The notes beneath the pieces are model-generated. The model worked only from the letters and a program-made list of their open reading frames with translations. It was not told the DNA's origin and made no database searches. The position numbers and the translations under genes are program-made. From positions 1 through 64,000 of the forward strand of contig WNNJ02001872.1 in assembly GCA_012934845.2 (NCBI GenBank): DNA of 64,000 nt, read 5' to 3'. This stretch comes from Pomphorhynchus laevis (taxonomy: Eukaryota > Acanthocephala > Palaeacanthocephala > Echinorhynchida > Pomphorhynchidae). Shown here piece by piece: positions 13,250 to 25,799 of the stretch (position 1 is the first letter of the stretch; each line of letters begins with the position of its first letter).

Positions 13250-13444
13250 ATGGTACACCCTGAGGTGCAGAGAAGTACCGGAGGAATTGATCGAATGGGT
13301 GAAGATGCTGTCAGAGACACCACGAGCAGTGTTCTTTTTACAGCAGAGACTATCATAGATAGTTTGTATTCTAAGCTTGAAAGCGTTCATGTAAACGAAA
13401 TATATTACATTTGCGATATGGTAATTGAAAACTTGGACTATTAA
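13250..13444 (+). CDS. Short unrecognised ORF (64 aa)
   Basis: MVHPEVQRSTGG... ending ENLDY. The opposite strand is open too (13241-13447), which weakens the case. No family recognised. Slightly GC-richer than its flanks, so it may be a transposon scrap. Confidence 0.15.
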   Translation: MVHPEVQRSTGGIDRMGEDAVRDTTSSVLFTAETIIDSLYSKLESVHVNEIYYICDMVIENLDY

Positions 13445-13984
13445 CATTGAGATAATTGCTGTTAGATTGTCACATTTTGAAGCATTATATTAAATCAACA
13501 AGTTATATGACATACCTTACTTTAAATAACATTTGATTACTTATTTGAAAACAATAATACTGATTGTATATAATTTAAAAAGGATACTTTTAAATGACCA
13601 ATAATATGAATATAGACTAATTGAGTCTATATTTAATCTATCAGTACTAAACGAGACTAAATTTATTTCTTACTTTTGCTATAAATTCAATTCTCGTCAA
13701 TCAATTTACTCACAATGATTTTAGCTGAGATGATAATTTCAAAAAGCCGTACGGTATCTCGGTAATTGGATTGCCAAATAACCTCCTATTACAGAAAATG
13801 TAAACATCAAATAACTTCGCAAGGATATAACACTATAATATGTTCAAGTATAAAAGTTATAAAAGCGACTTTGAAACAAATAAATGTTCAATTCGTAGAG
13901 TATGTGCTAGTTATACGGACCATTGTCAGCTGCTATGTGCTAAATCGTAAAACATAATATGCAATACAAGCTTTAATCTCGGAT

Positions 13985-14510
13985 TTAGGTGTCTATGTCA
14001 ATCCGGATTGGAGAAAAGGTTCTTCCTAATGTGAAGGATTTTAAGTATCTTGGGGTATTGTTCACGAGGGACGCAGGAAGATCAAGGAGATTAAAATGTG
14101 GATTTGTACAGCTAACGCAGCGATGCTTCGTTGTACAGGTATGTCGTAGTGAAGCGGGAGTTGAGTCTTCGGTCGAAGTTTTCGGTTTACTACGCAATCT
14201 TTGTTTCTATCCTAACCTATGGTCATGAGCTTTGGGTTATGACCGAAAGGATAATATCTCGGATAAAGTCGACCGAAATGAGTTCCTTCGCGGTGTGGTC
14301 GATTTTAGCCTTAGAGATACGGTTAGGAATTCGGTCATCCGGATGAACTCAGAGTTAAGTCGCCGCTTCTCTACATCGAAGAAAGTCAGCTGAGGTGGCC
14401 AGGACACGTTTTGAGGATGTCTATGGATCGCCTTTTTCGAAGGTTTTATTGGGTTGGACTCTCTGGAAATGGGCCTCGAGGTAGACCTCGATACCGCTAG
14501 TTGTTGTTAC
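13985..14510 (+). pseudogene. RTE/Rex-type LINE, 3' part of RT ORF
   Basis: Three adjacent frames give FKYLGVLF near 14038, KRELSLRSKFSVYYAIFVS and ILTYGHELWVMTER near 14150-14250, then IRxSVIRMN..., SRRFSTSKKVS and GHVLRMS-like text, the usual C-terminal order of RTE-clade LINEs of the Rex3 kind. At least two frameshifts separate the pieces. The 5' part is missing and the 3' end stops near CTCGATACCGC without the tail seen at 26.0 and 48.3 kb. Confidence 0.8.
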
Positions 14511-15759
14511 AAGCTTAAAGAATGCAAATGCTACTCCGAAAGAATAAATCGATTTATTTGTCTAAATGAAGAACAAAATCCTTTATATCATGGACATAGT
14601 TTATCATGGCAATTGATTAAATATATAATTTAAAAAATGATACTTAGTTAGCTATAATTAAAATAATTATAACTAACTGATTATGATTTTTATTAAAATC
14701 ATAAGATTTCGATTAGATAAACTAATTATCCCAAATTAAAATCTGAAATTGATACTTGAAAATAAATGTAGAGAACAAATTACATACATATCTTGAAGTC
14801 CCAACATATTATAAAAATCTGTGAGGTGTACTGCAGTAATCATGTTGAAAGACAAATTTCTAAATTAAAATTTTTTATTTGTTAGCTTAACAATGATTGA
14901 CGTAAACTATATCGAATGCTTTTTTACATTATCGTAATTTATATCATACAAATTTGCGTATTTCCTAATTTAGATATAAACAATACCGGAATTAATTGAC
15001 AAGAAATAAAAAATACAAAACACTGCAAAAGTAAAATGATTTGATGTAGCAAACAATTATCGATTGTAACTTGAAATTTGTTTCTATTCGAATTGTTTAA
15101 TTGAGATTGAATTTTAGTTTTTCAAATAATTGAATATATTATTTGTTTAAAACAAATTTACTTAAATAGTCATAACGTAGACAATGATTCTTGATAGGAT
15201 CATTCCTAATATATTTTAGTTCACTGCGGTTAGTGTCAAAGATGTAAATAACGTACAATAGGGATCTAGTAAACCTATATATATTATATTTAGAATATAG
15301 AATTTTCTTTTAGCACACGTAAAGAGACGAAATAACTTTGATTTACAAAGCATATTTTTGATAATAAAATATTAAAAGTCTTTTAAGTCAAAATACATTG
15401 AAAAAATTAATTTTAGAAACGGTATAAGTGCCAATCTTAAAATCAGTTATATATTTTTTAATCAAAATCTACAAGTTTGTAAAATCTTTAAAACAAAATG
15501 TAAAAAGATTAATGTTGCACCATCTGAAAAAGACAAATATTTTTTAATTGTCATCAAATTTAGTTATATTTTAAGATCAAAAAATAACAGATTAAAATAA
15601 ATAAGCGATTGTCAATACAATTAAAATATAAATAACACTATTATTAAAAAAACTATTATTTTTGAAAACTTTGTAAAATAAAATGTAATTAGATTAATTT
15701 TGCACCATTTGAAAAAGACAAATCTCTTTTAATTGTCATCAAATTCCTAAGTATGTAGG
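14511..15759. repeat. AT-rich stretch with an 80-90 bp direct repeat
   Basis: 15474-15562 and 15668-15746 match, both with TTGCACCATxTGAAAAAGAC and TAATTGTCATCAAATT. No gene seen. A quasi-palindrome GTTAGCTATAATTA/AATTATAACTAAC lies near 14650-14685. Confidence 0.7.
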
Positions 15760-18030
15760 GTTAGTGACTCCTCAAAACTTTATCAAGGCCTACGCTATCA
15801 ATCCAAACCGATACCTTCTCCCCGCCTCAGACAAACTTATCTTTCTTGAATATTCTCAAGATGGAAGGCTGAGAGTCGTTAAGACGAAAAGTACTCGTCC
15901 TGTCCCTACTCAGTTGGAGACTATACTATAACTCCAGTATTCATTCGAGAGAACCTGCCTGAAGGAAGCAGAGAAGTTGGGAATGTGTATCATCTTTACT
16001 AGGACCTTAAATCTTGTTGGAGCGAGATCGTAAATGCTATTTTTAAAGGTAGTAGAAAGGACCCCGGTAGCTTGCGAATAGAAGTAGGAATTAAATTCGG
16101 TCAAACTCTCATTCCCAATACGGGGGAAGAGTTGGATAGCTGCCTGAAAGAAGGTCACCCTGACGGGATCAAAGTGGAACCTTCTCCTCAACAACGTATC
16201 TTCCTCTAACAACCAACGAATTTAGCCATGAGAGGTAATCAGCTGTTGCGGCGACTGTTCAGTGCAGATGGGGTTTAACAACCAAATCATATGAATCAGT
16301 AATATATCGAGGAGTGAATTTGTTGTAGAGAAATGAAAGTTGGCGGTATTTGGTTTATGTATAAGATAGTCGTTCCTGGCTCTGCAGAGTTCTGCCCTAA
16401 TCCAACGACCAGTTCTGTCGTTGAAGTCACCGAGTAACATGTCGTAGTCACTACCTACAATTCGGTGCAGGATGTCACGATTATTGTGAATCTTCACCGG
16501 CCTGATATAGATATTGGCTATGCTGATTCGTTTACCGTTCTTAACTAGTGGTATAAATAAACAAGAAAGGGCTGGACACAAGTAGTTTAATAAGAGGGAG
16601 AACCTTAAGTAGCTTTTAACTACGGTTAGAAGACCTTGAAAAGAAGAGGAGTGTAGAGGGGTTATATACTGAGTAAAGTGGGTGATTATATGATTTGGGT
16701 AAATCGAGTAATGTCTCGTGGAAGACGGATATACCGAGTCTCCCGAAGGAATACAACATATACATGTCTACCAGATAGAAGCATAAAGGCGGAAGCAACT
16801 CTTGAATTTCACTATACAATATTCAGTGAAAAAGGCCTTTTGGTTACTTTCCATTGCGTCAGTGTAACCTGAGTGCGACGCCCTCCATCTAGTCGGAACC
16901 AGAGGTGGAAACGTTGCCCTTTCACTTCCAGCCTCGACAGGTGGAGTCATTTCCTCACAAGTATTATCTTCATTTTCGACGCAAGGCTCTAATATTTCAA
17001 TATATTTGCCAATTTTTAAGAGGCTAAAGCCTGCGGACACGAAGTAATCCTTTTTTGATCTAAGGCTTCTTAGATTTAGCAACTGATGTGGGTAAACTTT
17101 GAACCTCGCCAATCTTTGACATTATGCTTTTTATCGAATTAGCCATCTTCTCCCTTATTTTTTAAAGCTTGGCCTTAACATGACGTAAGAGGTCTGAGTC
17201 GGACATCCTGTTGTTATTATTGGCGGATCATGCATTGGCGAATCTGTCTGGCTTCATCTGAGCTGCCAAATGATGTTTCTCGTAGCTTTTAAAGAAAACA
17301 CATTTACTCGACCAGATGGGTTGACTCCCTCAGTAAGAACAGTGCAGGGATCTATCGCATTTTGCTGAATGGTCATCCAGTGAGCCACATACCTAGGAAG
17401 AGCTGGGAAGAGGACATCCAGAACTCCAGTCTCCTTATGTAACATACATTACAATGGCGGTAGGTTGTAGAGTCAGTTTAGATCAGAGTAAATGCCAGAT
17501 TGTGGTCTAGGAAAGGGTTACATTTAAAGTGAGCTAGACACTCGGCCACGTCAACCAAGGCAGATTAAAATGCTACGGGTATCGGCAATCCTCCCATCCC
17601 TGTAATACATCTGATATTGCTAATCTTAAAATATTGTTCAAGTTCTAGAATGTCTTCATCTGACATGTATGTCGGAATGTTTTTGATTTTCGGGGTGCTC
17701 GGATAGGCTTGTATAAGATTTTACCACGACTTGAATGATTTTTATTGAACTGGTCCAAGTAATCACGGACAATCTCAAGGATGCAAAAGGATATACTAAC
17801 ATGTGCCTCGTAATATTTTATTGACTGAGGAATAAGTCTCCCTTTGAAACGTGGAGAGAAGTCGCTAAGATTGTCGTTGAAAACGCTTTTCATTGATATA
17901 GGTTCCGTAAAATTAACACAAATTAGGTTTGCCAGTTTAGGTGCATGGAAAAGTTCCTTTTGCTTAAAGATAGATACAGTAGACAACAAACCATCTGTTG
18001 TCTGTAATAAGACTATCTTGCTGGCTTAAG
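15760..18030 (-). mobile_element. LINE relic with ORF1 and endonuclease (Jockey-like), 5'-to-3' on minus strand
   Basis: From the right: 17989-17645 encodes a basic ORF1-like segment (FKQKELFHAPKLANLICVNF), 17445-17254 (PRYVAHWMTIQQNAIDPCTV) and 17112-16768 more ORF1 text. Then 16581-16222 encodes an apurinic endonuclease core: ISIANIYIRP near its start, DYDMLLGDFNDR for the catalytic GDFN region, and a SLLDI segment. 16212-15910 continues with a region between endonuclease and RT (LLRRRFHFDPVRVTFFQAA). The RT itself is missing, so the copy is truncated at its 3' end near 15760. Several stops and frame changes separate the pieces. The endonuclease call is good; the Jockey-like label rests on the ORF1/endonuclease layout only. 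Confidence 0.65.
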
Positions 18031-18589
18031 CCAGTATTTGCTAGAGGATTAGCAGTTTTTTGAATATTTGTCAAATCCTTTGTGATGTAATTAACATATT
18101 GCAAATTTAGTTTAGATGTCAACCAAAATTACCAAACAAAAATTATAAAAAGTACATAAAATTTTTAATAGTTTAAACTAAAAGGTAATCAATTGAAAAA
18201 ATGGATAATAATTTGATTAAGTGATAGTTAAAATAATTAATTTGTTTTGATTTTGCATCTTCAATGTAAAATTAATAAAACAATGGAGACAAAATAATAA
18301 ACTTGACTTACACGTGTGAAATGGTGTGTTTGCTGCTTAAGAAACCATTGGGAATGCGGTCAATGCGATTGTGAGATAAATCTCTAAATCGGGAGAAAGA
18401 AATATTTGTTGCAGCTAATATTAAATAAAATATCTATAAATACGTTGATCAAGTAATATCATCAAATCAGAAATCGTCAAAAACAAATATTTATCAGAAT
18501 TATCACGTAGATCTCAACTTTGATTTCACTGAATAGTAATTTTACTTAATTAAAAGTTAATATTAAAGTGTTCATCATAAAACCCCACC
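18031..18589. other. AT-rich stretch, nothing recognised
   Basis: No gene, repeat or RNA supported. Confidence 0.5.
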
Positions 18590-20450
18590 AAAACGGATTT
18601 TCCTGAGCATTTCAGCAAAAATCCTCATCTCTCACAGTTTTTCCAATATAAAGAATCCGCAACTTTATTACGAGATTCTTGGGGTTAAATCAGTTTCTAA
18701 TTTTATATCTTAGGCTCGTAGAATAGAGGTTTATGGAAATTCATTTCGATCGTCTATATAAGAGAACACTTTCTTTCGGCCATTTCCTAGTGATCGGTGA
18801 AGATACGAAAGGGGAATGTGCGTTAAATTGAAAACTTTGCTTTAGGCGCAGCTTTCGTAATAAGACGAAATATCCGTACAAACAATGCATAACTTTGCTT
18901 AATAAAATTGGATGAACGATTCGTATATCAATATCGTTTCAGTTTCTGCCGTTGCTTTAATACAATGTCCTTAGAAGTGCTAGGCTGCAATGACTGCCTT
19001 AGTAGTGCTATATGCAACGACTTGCACCTGACATTCTATAATAAATTGATAGAATTTTAAAAACTAGCGTAGAGTCAGATGCACCGTTCACTTTGGTGAT
19101 ATATGCTCTTAGATTTATTTGTTATGTAATGGTTTAGATTTATTTGTTATTTAACTTCTTTATAAAAGAATAAAGTTAAAACCTTACTAAATATAAATCG
19201 ACGGCAAAATTAGAAAATATCAAAGGTTGTAAGACCACTTGCTTTGAACCCGTATGTAAGGGTTTGCTGTTTGATATGTAACTGCGCCGAACAGATCATT
19301 TACGTTTCCGAATGATCACGCGGCTCTTAAACAGGTTGTAGGAATGTTTGCGTATTAATCCACATGGATTCACAATTTTTCTCAGTTGATTCGACCTTTG
19401 ATATCCACGTGTTTTCCTCCTGGTGAACAGGCTGTGAATGCCTTTGAAGAAATAAAACATTAAATATCATAATGGGAATCGTTATTTACGTATGGTAATA
19501 GATGAATACAACCGGTTTCCATTTGCTTTTGCGTGTGCAAATACATTTTCCGCGATCGCCAATGAATGCTTGGTTCAGATCTTCAACATATTGGGATATC
19601 CAGAGAATGTACATTGTGACAATGGTCCTCCTTTTTATCTAAACATTTCCTTACATTTGTGTCTGTCTTTAGAATTGTGCTAACGCATTCAACTTCTTAC
19701 AATCCTATAGGGAACGCCAAGTGGAACGCTTAAACGGAACACTATGGAAAACAATTGCACTTCGGTTAACTGGATCTTCAAACACACTGTTGTCATCAAG
19801 TCCTAGCAGAAAGTCTCAATGCTATCCGATCGCTCCTTTGTGTAAGCACAAATAAAACTCCTTATAGTCGTTTGTTCAGTTTCCCTCGCGAATCAGTTGA
19901 CGATTTTCAATTGCCCGATTGGTATACTCCAAGTGAAACTGTTCTTATAATAAGCTTTAACAAGTTGAACAAATTTGAGTCGCTTGTCAAATAAGCGTCA
20001 CTATTGTTCGGTAATCCACATTATGCTAGAGTCAGATTAAATGATGGACGATAAACTTATATTTTTACACGTCATCTAGCTCGACCGGCAAATGACAAAA
20101 CTAATACTAAACACATTAATAAGGATACACATTCGCCTCAAACGATCGACACTATGACAGACGAAAAATCTGCATCAAACAAAAACGAGAGAGAAAATAA
20201 TAACGAACAGGATCAGCACCTCTTCGTGCATGACAACGCAAGATCCAAAGTAAGATATTTACAGAAGTAGAAGATCTTGAAATCCTCCAACATACCTTCG
20301 CGACTATGTGGAGGGGTGAATGTCATAACACATTACTTATTGAAAACATATGAACCTTACCGTATTTGTATTATAGATATTTGAGTAAAGCCTGTCTAAC
20401 ATGGGTTCTAAATAAAGGTTCAATATCTTAGGTCCCCTATTTTATCTCTT
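18590..20450 (+). mobile_element. Gypsy (Ty3) LTR-retroelement fossil, broken
   Basis: The best part is the integrase core near 19492-19650, VIDEYNRFPFAFACANTF with HCDNG, followed by a YNPxGN region near 19700 and TPYSRLF near 19860, the arrangement of Gypsy integrases. Upstream near 19350-19450 is text of the RT/RNase H kind. A TATATAAG box near 18755 and AATAAA near 18900 sit in a block that could be a 5' LTR remnant; a block near 20320-20440 could be the other LTR. I could not confirm matching LTRs. The element is broken in several places and appears old. Confidence 0.65.
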
Positions 20451-20581
20451 CTGCTTTGCGATCTCTCCCCGTTTAACAAACCTTACTCATTGAACGTCAT
20501 GCAATACGCCGATGGGATCCTCATATATCCTCATGCACCCTCACATGGCATACACGAAATAACGACATGGCATACACGATA

Positions 20582-20615
20582 TAACAGTGCGCTCCAATAA
20601 TGGAGCGCACTGTTA
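20582..20615. repeat. Perfect palindrome, 15-bp arms
   Basis: Arms 20582-20596 and 20601-20615, loop ATAA. GC-rich for this window. A terminator-like hairpin is not meaningful in an animal genome; it belongs with the other palindromes. Confidence 0.95.
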
Positions 20616-20639
20616 CGTAATCTCTATGACATCACCTCG

Positions 20640-21830
20640 AACATAATATCATTATCTGCAACAAGTAACACAAATTTAAACCGGGTCGTTCTACAGCAAC
20701 TAATCAAATTACTGTCCGTAATAGTTGGACTATCGCAAGGCAAACAAACTCAAATATTGATGTCATTTTCTTAGATTTGTCAAATGCGTTCAATAAAGTA
20801 GTTCAGAGTGTTCATCTTGACGATCTAACAAATGTGGTGTTAGTGGTTCACTTCTAGAGTGGATCCGTTTATTCCTCACTAATCGCATTACCGCTGTAAA
20901 AATCATGAATATATGTCAACATTGGCTCCATTTTCAAAGAAAGTCCCTCAAGGTTCCGTTCTAAGTACCTTGCTGCTTAATGTTTATATAAACGATCTTC
21001 CTGGTGTATTATCTAATAGCTACTCAGTTTGAATACAAATTGACTATAAAATGTGGTGGACAGCAGTCGACATAACAGACACTGACATCTTACAAGAATA
21101 AATGATACCTCTTACGTAATATTTCTTACGTTATAAATGCTTACTGCGTAATCCAGACAAATGTATACATCTTCACCTTAAATCTGCTAAACATGTTCCT
21201 TCATACTCTATAGACGTGTAACAATCAAAACTGCATCAAAACGACTGATTTAGGCATCATCGTATCTAGTGACCTCAAATCACGTAATTACCTTAGTTAC
21301 ACTTCAAGCCAGTTGCCTACTAGGTATACTGCGTAGATCCATCGGTACTATTGACGCTAAATGCTTCCGCATTATTTTCAATACAGTTATACTCAATCAC
21401 ATACTGTACGCCTTTCCAGTGACATACCCCCAACTAAAAAGGTGAATTGGACCTATAGGAGTAAGTTCTGAGGAAAGCCAATCATCTTGTACTATCGTTA
21501 CAAAATGTTAAATATCTTGATAGATTCAAAATTTTAGGGGTCCAATTAGTAGAATTTAAGCCAAGAGAAGTTGATTTGGTTTTCGTCGTAGCGGTCTCTG
21601 TCCGATACAAAGTACTCTTGTCGACATATCTTTAATCTAAGGAACTCATATGTTCTTCGAGGTCATCATTTTTCCTTTAAAGGTAGAATACGTTCTAAGA
21701 CGAGTTACGCTATAATCAGCAACAGTTTAACGAAACGTGGAACAGCTTGCCTGCATATGTCGCATTCACAACAACTGCATAAATTTTCAAAAAACGACTC
21801 AGGACCAATTCTACCTGATTTTCTGTTTTG
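20640..21830 (+). pseudogene. LINE RT relic (CR1/Jockey-like)
   Basis: The bases near 20755-20800 give NIDVIFLDLSNAFNKV (RT motif A). Near 20945 VPQGSVLSTLLLNVYINDLP gives motif B, and near 21130-21200 LLRNPDKCIHLHLKSAK follows. Near 21690-21790 ISNSLTKR and a WNSLPA-like stretch mark the C-terminus. The order is standard for CR1/L2/Jockey-type LINEs. It is heavily decayed, with many stops and frame changes and no endonuclease in front. Confidence 0.75.
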
Positions 21831-22162
21831 ATTTCTCTTTCCTGTCTCTTTTTTTAATTGTTCTGTTTCCGACTGTACAAGAATTGTGCTTACTTAGTTT
21901 ATGTCTCTATAATAACTTATTCAACGAACTTAATCAACCAATGGGGCTGTTTGCAGGTAACCATTATTGTTATAGACAGCAGTGCTTTCTCTGAAACAAG
22001 TGCACAAGCAGATTTTAATTGAATTCTCAAAGAAAAACATTGATTTCATATTAGTTTCTCCTTTTTACGATTTGGAAATATTTGAAATATATGATCAGGT
22101 TATTTATTTAATTAATTTATTAGCGAGATTCAATACAATATCTCAGTATAATATCTCTATGT

Positions 22163-22255
22163 GGAATATGGGTCGAAACCTGATAACACATCAGTTTTTT
22201 CTAAAGAATTTTTATTCTGATACATCGTATATTATTTATTAGTTATTTATTATTT
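22163..22255 (+). repeat. Dispersed repeat R, partial copy
   Basis: GGGTCGAAACCTGATAACAC and TTATTCTGATACAxCGTATA match repeat R in reverse orientation to copy 1. It ends in TTATTTATTAGTTATTTATT tandem text. Confidence 0.65.
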
Positions 22256-22576
22256 ATTAGTTATTTATTAGCCAGATTATTATTTTATTATTTATTGTAA
22301 CCGGCGTCAATTCACATTTATCAATCTATATACTAGAAACCTTTCTAATCACTAAACTTACAGTTTCTCAAGCTTAATTGCAGAGGCAAAAAAATTTTCA
22401 TTGATTGTACGAATCAGATTGTGACTGCAGCTTCTAATAGCATAAATAATAAAAGGTACATTGCATAAAATAATTTAAAATCAATTTAAAAATTGTATCG
22501 TGCATATTGAAGTTTTAGTAATTTAAAATATACATTTATACCCATTTGAAATTGACCAAATTTCCGTCATTAAATG

Positions 22577-23215
22577 ATGTTGATAACTTTCTAGATGACG
22601 TTATTATGATAAAGTGCTATTAATTTTGAGCAATTTAAAACAATAAATATTAACAAATAAATATTAATCAATAATATCACTTAACTCTAAAATAATAAAT
22701 ATAATGTTGTTGAAATTCATTGTTTACAATATTTTATTATGAAAATTACAACTTTACATTATAACGTCGGTTATGCAAATCAAATCAGCTAACTGAGTCT
22801 ACGTATTTAATATATAATTATAAACTAAACAAAACATAATAATGCTAAATCAAAATTTAATAATTAAATAATAAAATTAATAATTGTTTTTAGATTTTCT
22901 ATAATTTAAATCAAGTTAAAATAAAAAATTGAAATTTAAAATAAACGTCATATTTATGAATTGACAAATAAATAACAGACGTTGTATCAGAATAAGGATT
23001 AGAGGTCATAAGGAGAAACTGATGTGTTCCTCCTTAGTGTGGTATAAATTACTCATGATGTTGATAACTTTCTAGATGACATTATTATGATAAAGTGCTC
23101 TTAATTTAAAGCAATGTGATATAACAAGATATGCATTTTATTTAAATTGTAGGGTATAAAACATTTACGCTTAACTATAGAATAATAATTATACTACATA
23201 TTTATTAGAAATTAT
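22577..23215. repeat. Direct repeat flanking a copy of repeat R
   Basis: 22577-22740 and 23058-23215 share GATGTTGATAACTTTCTAGA and TTATTATGATAAAGTGCT. Repeat R (22777-23040) lies between them, so the flanks look duplicated around the insertion. Confidence 0.7.
22777..23040 (-). repeat. Dispersed repeat R, copy 2
   Basis: CAGCTAACTGAGTCTACGTA at the left, TGAATTGAC and CAGAATAAGGATTAGAGGTC to the right. The GC-rich end is cut short after GAAACTGATGTGTTCCTCC. Confidence 0.75.
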
Positions 23216-24419
23216 ATGTTACGAATATTAATGTTACAAACAAATATTTGATAAATTAATTTTTATCTTAACTTATAATGATACTTACAAAGATTTTAAT
23301 TTATTTAATAAATTCACAATAAATAAAATAACAGCAGCATTTGCTTTTACCTTAACTTATAATGATACTCACAAAGATTTAAGATAACGAAGATGTGTTT
23401 CAGCAGATAGAAATTGTAGATTAACGAGGAGGTTGTAGTCAAGTCTAAAATTATAGACAACAAAATATTAATCTAACCGAGTTAATAATTGATAATTTTG
23501 AAAATATTAAGAAAAATAATTAAGATTTTAATTTAGGGTTTTAGTTAATCAGAGCATTTATTTATCTCCATTCTTTTTGAAGAAACTTAAATGAGTCCAT
23601 TCTTAATGGAATTAAGATGCAAGATTCCGAAGGAATCAAAGCATTTAATTTTGAAGTTCACATATCGAAAGCACGAACATAATCTGGATTCTGTTCGCCA
23701 GTGAGAACGCAACATTGGTCCGAATAATCGATGTCTAGGAGCGTTTGTAGACATTACAAAATACCCGAACGCTTCGATGCTATATCGTTTGATTGATACA
23801 ACCCCAGTCCGCCCAAATAAAGCAAATATCGCTTTGGTAATTCGCGTAACTTAAATGCAAAATAAAATATTATAATCTAGATAATTAGAAGAAATTGTCT
23901 TATTTTCTATGGAATGATTTATCGTATAAAATAAAATTTTATACGATAATTTTATTCAATTAAATTTTATGATATGAATAAATTAACTCTAGACATCGTT
24001 TTGCTGCATCTTAAATACAAATTCAAATTTTTTATATTCTGTTTTTGCAAATTCACTAAGAACGATATTCTCAGTTGCATTTTACAAATTAAAATTAATT
24101 TATAAAAACGTAGACTACTTTCATAGCTTAAAAATTTCGAAAGTTACAGAAGAATTGCTGTGTAGATTTTCTTCTGCGCTACTTGATATGACTGCAATCC
24201 ATTGAAACGAAGATCCCTTCATAAAAGATCACATAAGCTTATCGTTTTGAACAAATTTACTTACGTAAGCTGTGTATTACATTCTAACTCAAAGTCGTTC
24301 GAATTGCCAGTTAATCGTCTATAAAATATGCCACAAAAGTGCGCAATATTAACTATTAAAATAATTAATTTATAGAAAAATTTACAAATCAATTATTCCT
24401 TAGAAATCGTCAAAGCAAG
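23041..24419. other. AT-rich stretch, minor repeats only
   Basis: A short direct repeat (CTTAACTTATAATGATACT) lies near 23268 and 23352. A 14-bp palindrome lies at 23919-23949. No gene recognised. Confidence 0.5.
23919..23949. repeat. Perfect palindrome, 14-bp arms
   Basis: Arms 23919-23932 and 23936-23949, loop AAA. Confidence 0.85.
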
Positions 24420-25510
24420 TAGTTGCCATGGAAGGGATCTCCAGCCGACTTTAAAATAAATGCCGCATTATCTCGTTGCTCCTCTGGGCAAATTATTTGC
24501 ATGAGCCATCTGAATGGCATTTATCTTCGGTTTGCCCTAACTTCAAACCAAGCTGCCTCAAAAACACAGATGCGCTGGGGTAGACCTCGCCTAGATATTC
24601 GATGTCGATCAAATCGAACAAATACTGTCGATCCTCGAAGCAGCTGTATTTGGTTCGCTTAAACCGCTCCGCGTGGCTGCAACATCGCTAGCAGAAGACA
24701 CTGAATGTGCGACATAACTGGCGGCCAAAGTATACGGCTATGTGAAATCTCAAAACGAATATACGACCAGCTTCCTATGTCATAAGAGTTGCACCATTGG
24801 GTCGTTTGCCATAGTCTCGCGCTAAGTCTGCCAGTTCAAGTGTGGACTACGATCCCAAGGCAGCGAGAGCCATTCTCAAAATCTCGCTGACCACAACATG
24901 TCGATGGTAACAAGACGTTAACCTGTCGCAGTCTAAGTCATGATCACTGTGCCGCGATACCGAGACTCCGCAAAAAAACCCATGCAGTTGAAAGCATTGA
25001 TCACCGAGTATCAACGCTACGGCGATAGAAATTTATCAGTCATCAAGTAGTGTGTCGATGGAAGTGATCGGAAGTGTTTCAAGGAACGTTCCGGCCCACT
25101 TTTATTCAACTGCGATGAGTCGGGCTAGAGATTCAGTTGTCCGAATTTCTATGACAAGTCTTTATTGTCACGTTTGGTAGTGTTCGACCATCCACCGTTT
25201 TTGAAATATTTTATCCGATGGATGGTCGTTTGAAATTCCGGGTTCCATTCATTTGGGGCATTTTTCAATCGGATTCTGAAGGGCGAAAGGTTAACTGCGG
25301 ACAGTTACGTAGCAGTATCTTTTTTAGTTCCATTATGTCGTTGATGGATAAACCTTATGCAGGAATGGCAGTCTTAAATGCCTTGCAAACACCAAAGCTT
25401 CCAAGACGGATCGGTAAGGTTGCTTACCTCCAGGCTTCGTTGGGTAGTGGTACATTGAGTATTTCGCTCAAGAGTCTTCGAATTTCAGTGTCGAGAAGTT
25501 AAAGCATTTT
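24420..25510 (-). pseudogene. RT C-terminal relic of an unassigned retroelement family
   Basis: Read on the minus strand from the right: LNVPLPNEAW and ATLPIRLGSFGV near 25440-25380 resemble the LPxRxGGLGI region after an RT palm. Further on, near 24830-24700, codons resemble GKRPxGATL and a W/FxxxxPDTLAAS-like segment. The end near 24560-24430 gives QRICVFEAAW and QRDNAAFIL. This order is known from a retroelement RT family of arthropods and cnidarians. The copy is broken and lacks the palm. The plus-strand ORFs here are shadows. Confidence 0.5.
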
Positions 25511-25799
25511 ACTTCCGTAGCAAGAGGTACATCAGTTCCCTAGCAGGGAGTACATTTTACTTCAGTAGCATAAGGTAATCATTTTTAAAATAAATTATTA
25601 AATTTATTTTTTATTAATTTTTTCTGTTTATTCTATTTAAAGAATCTTTTAAATCGGTAAAATATTTACCACATTTTTATATTATATTTAACTCAGAGTC
25701 AATAAAGCAATACAATCAAAAGAAAATGGAAATTTTAAATGAATCTGTAAATATCTATTTGATATATTTATCTATATTAATTTAATACTTGATTAAATA

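Noticed and set aside
20582-20615. Rho-independent terminator
   Set aside because: The hairpin is perfect, but the genome is animal and no T-run follows; it fits the palindrome class.
24423-25502. Plus-strand ORFs, including a NCDESG-like string near 25110 suggestive of a pogo/Tigger transposase
   Set aside because: The minus strand gives a longer, ordered RT C-terminal match over the same bases; the plus-strand resemblance is short.
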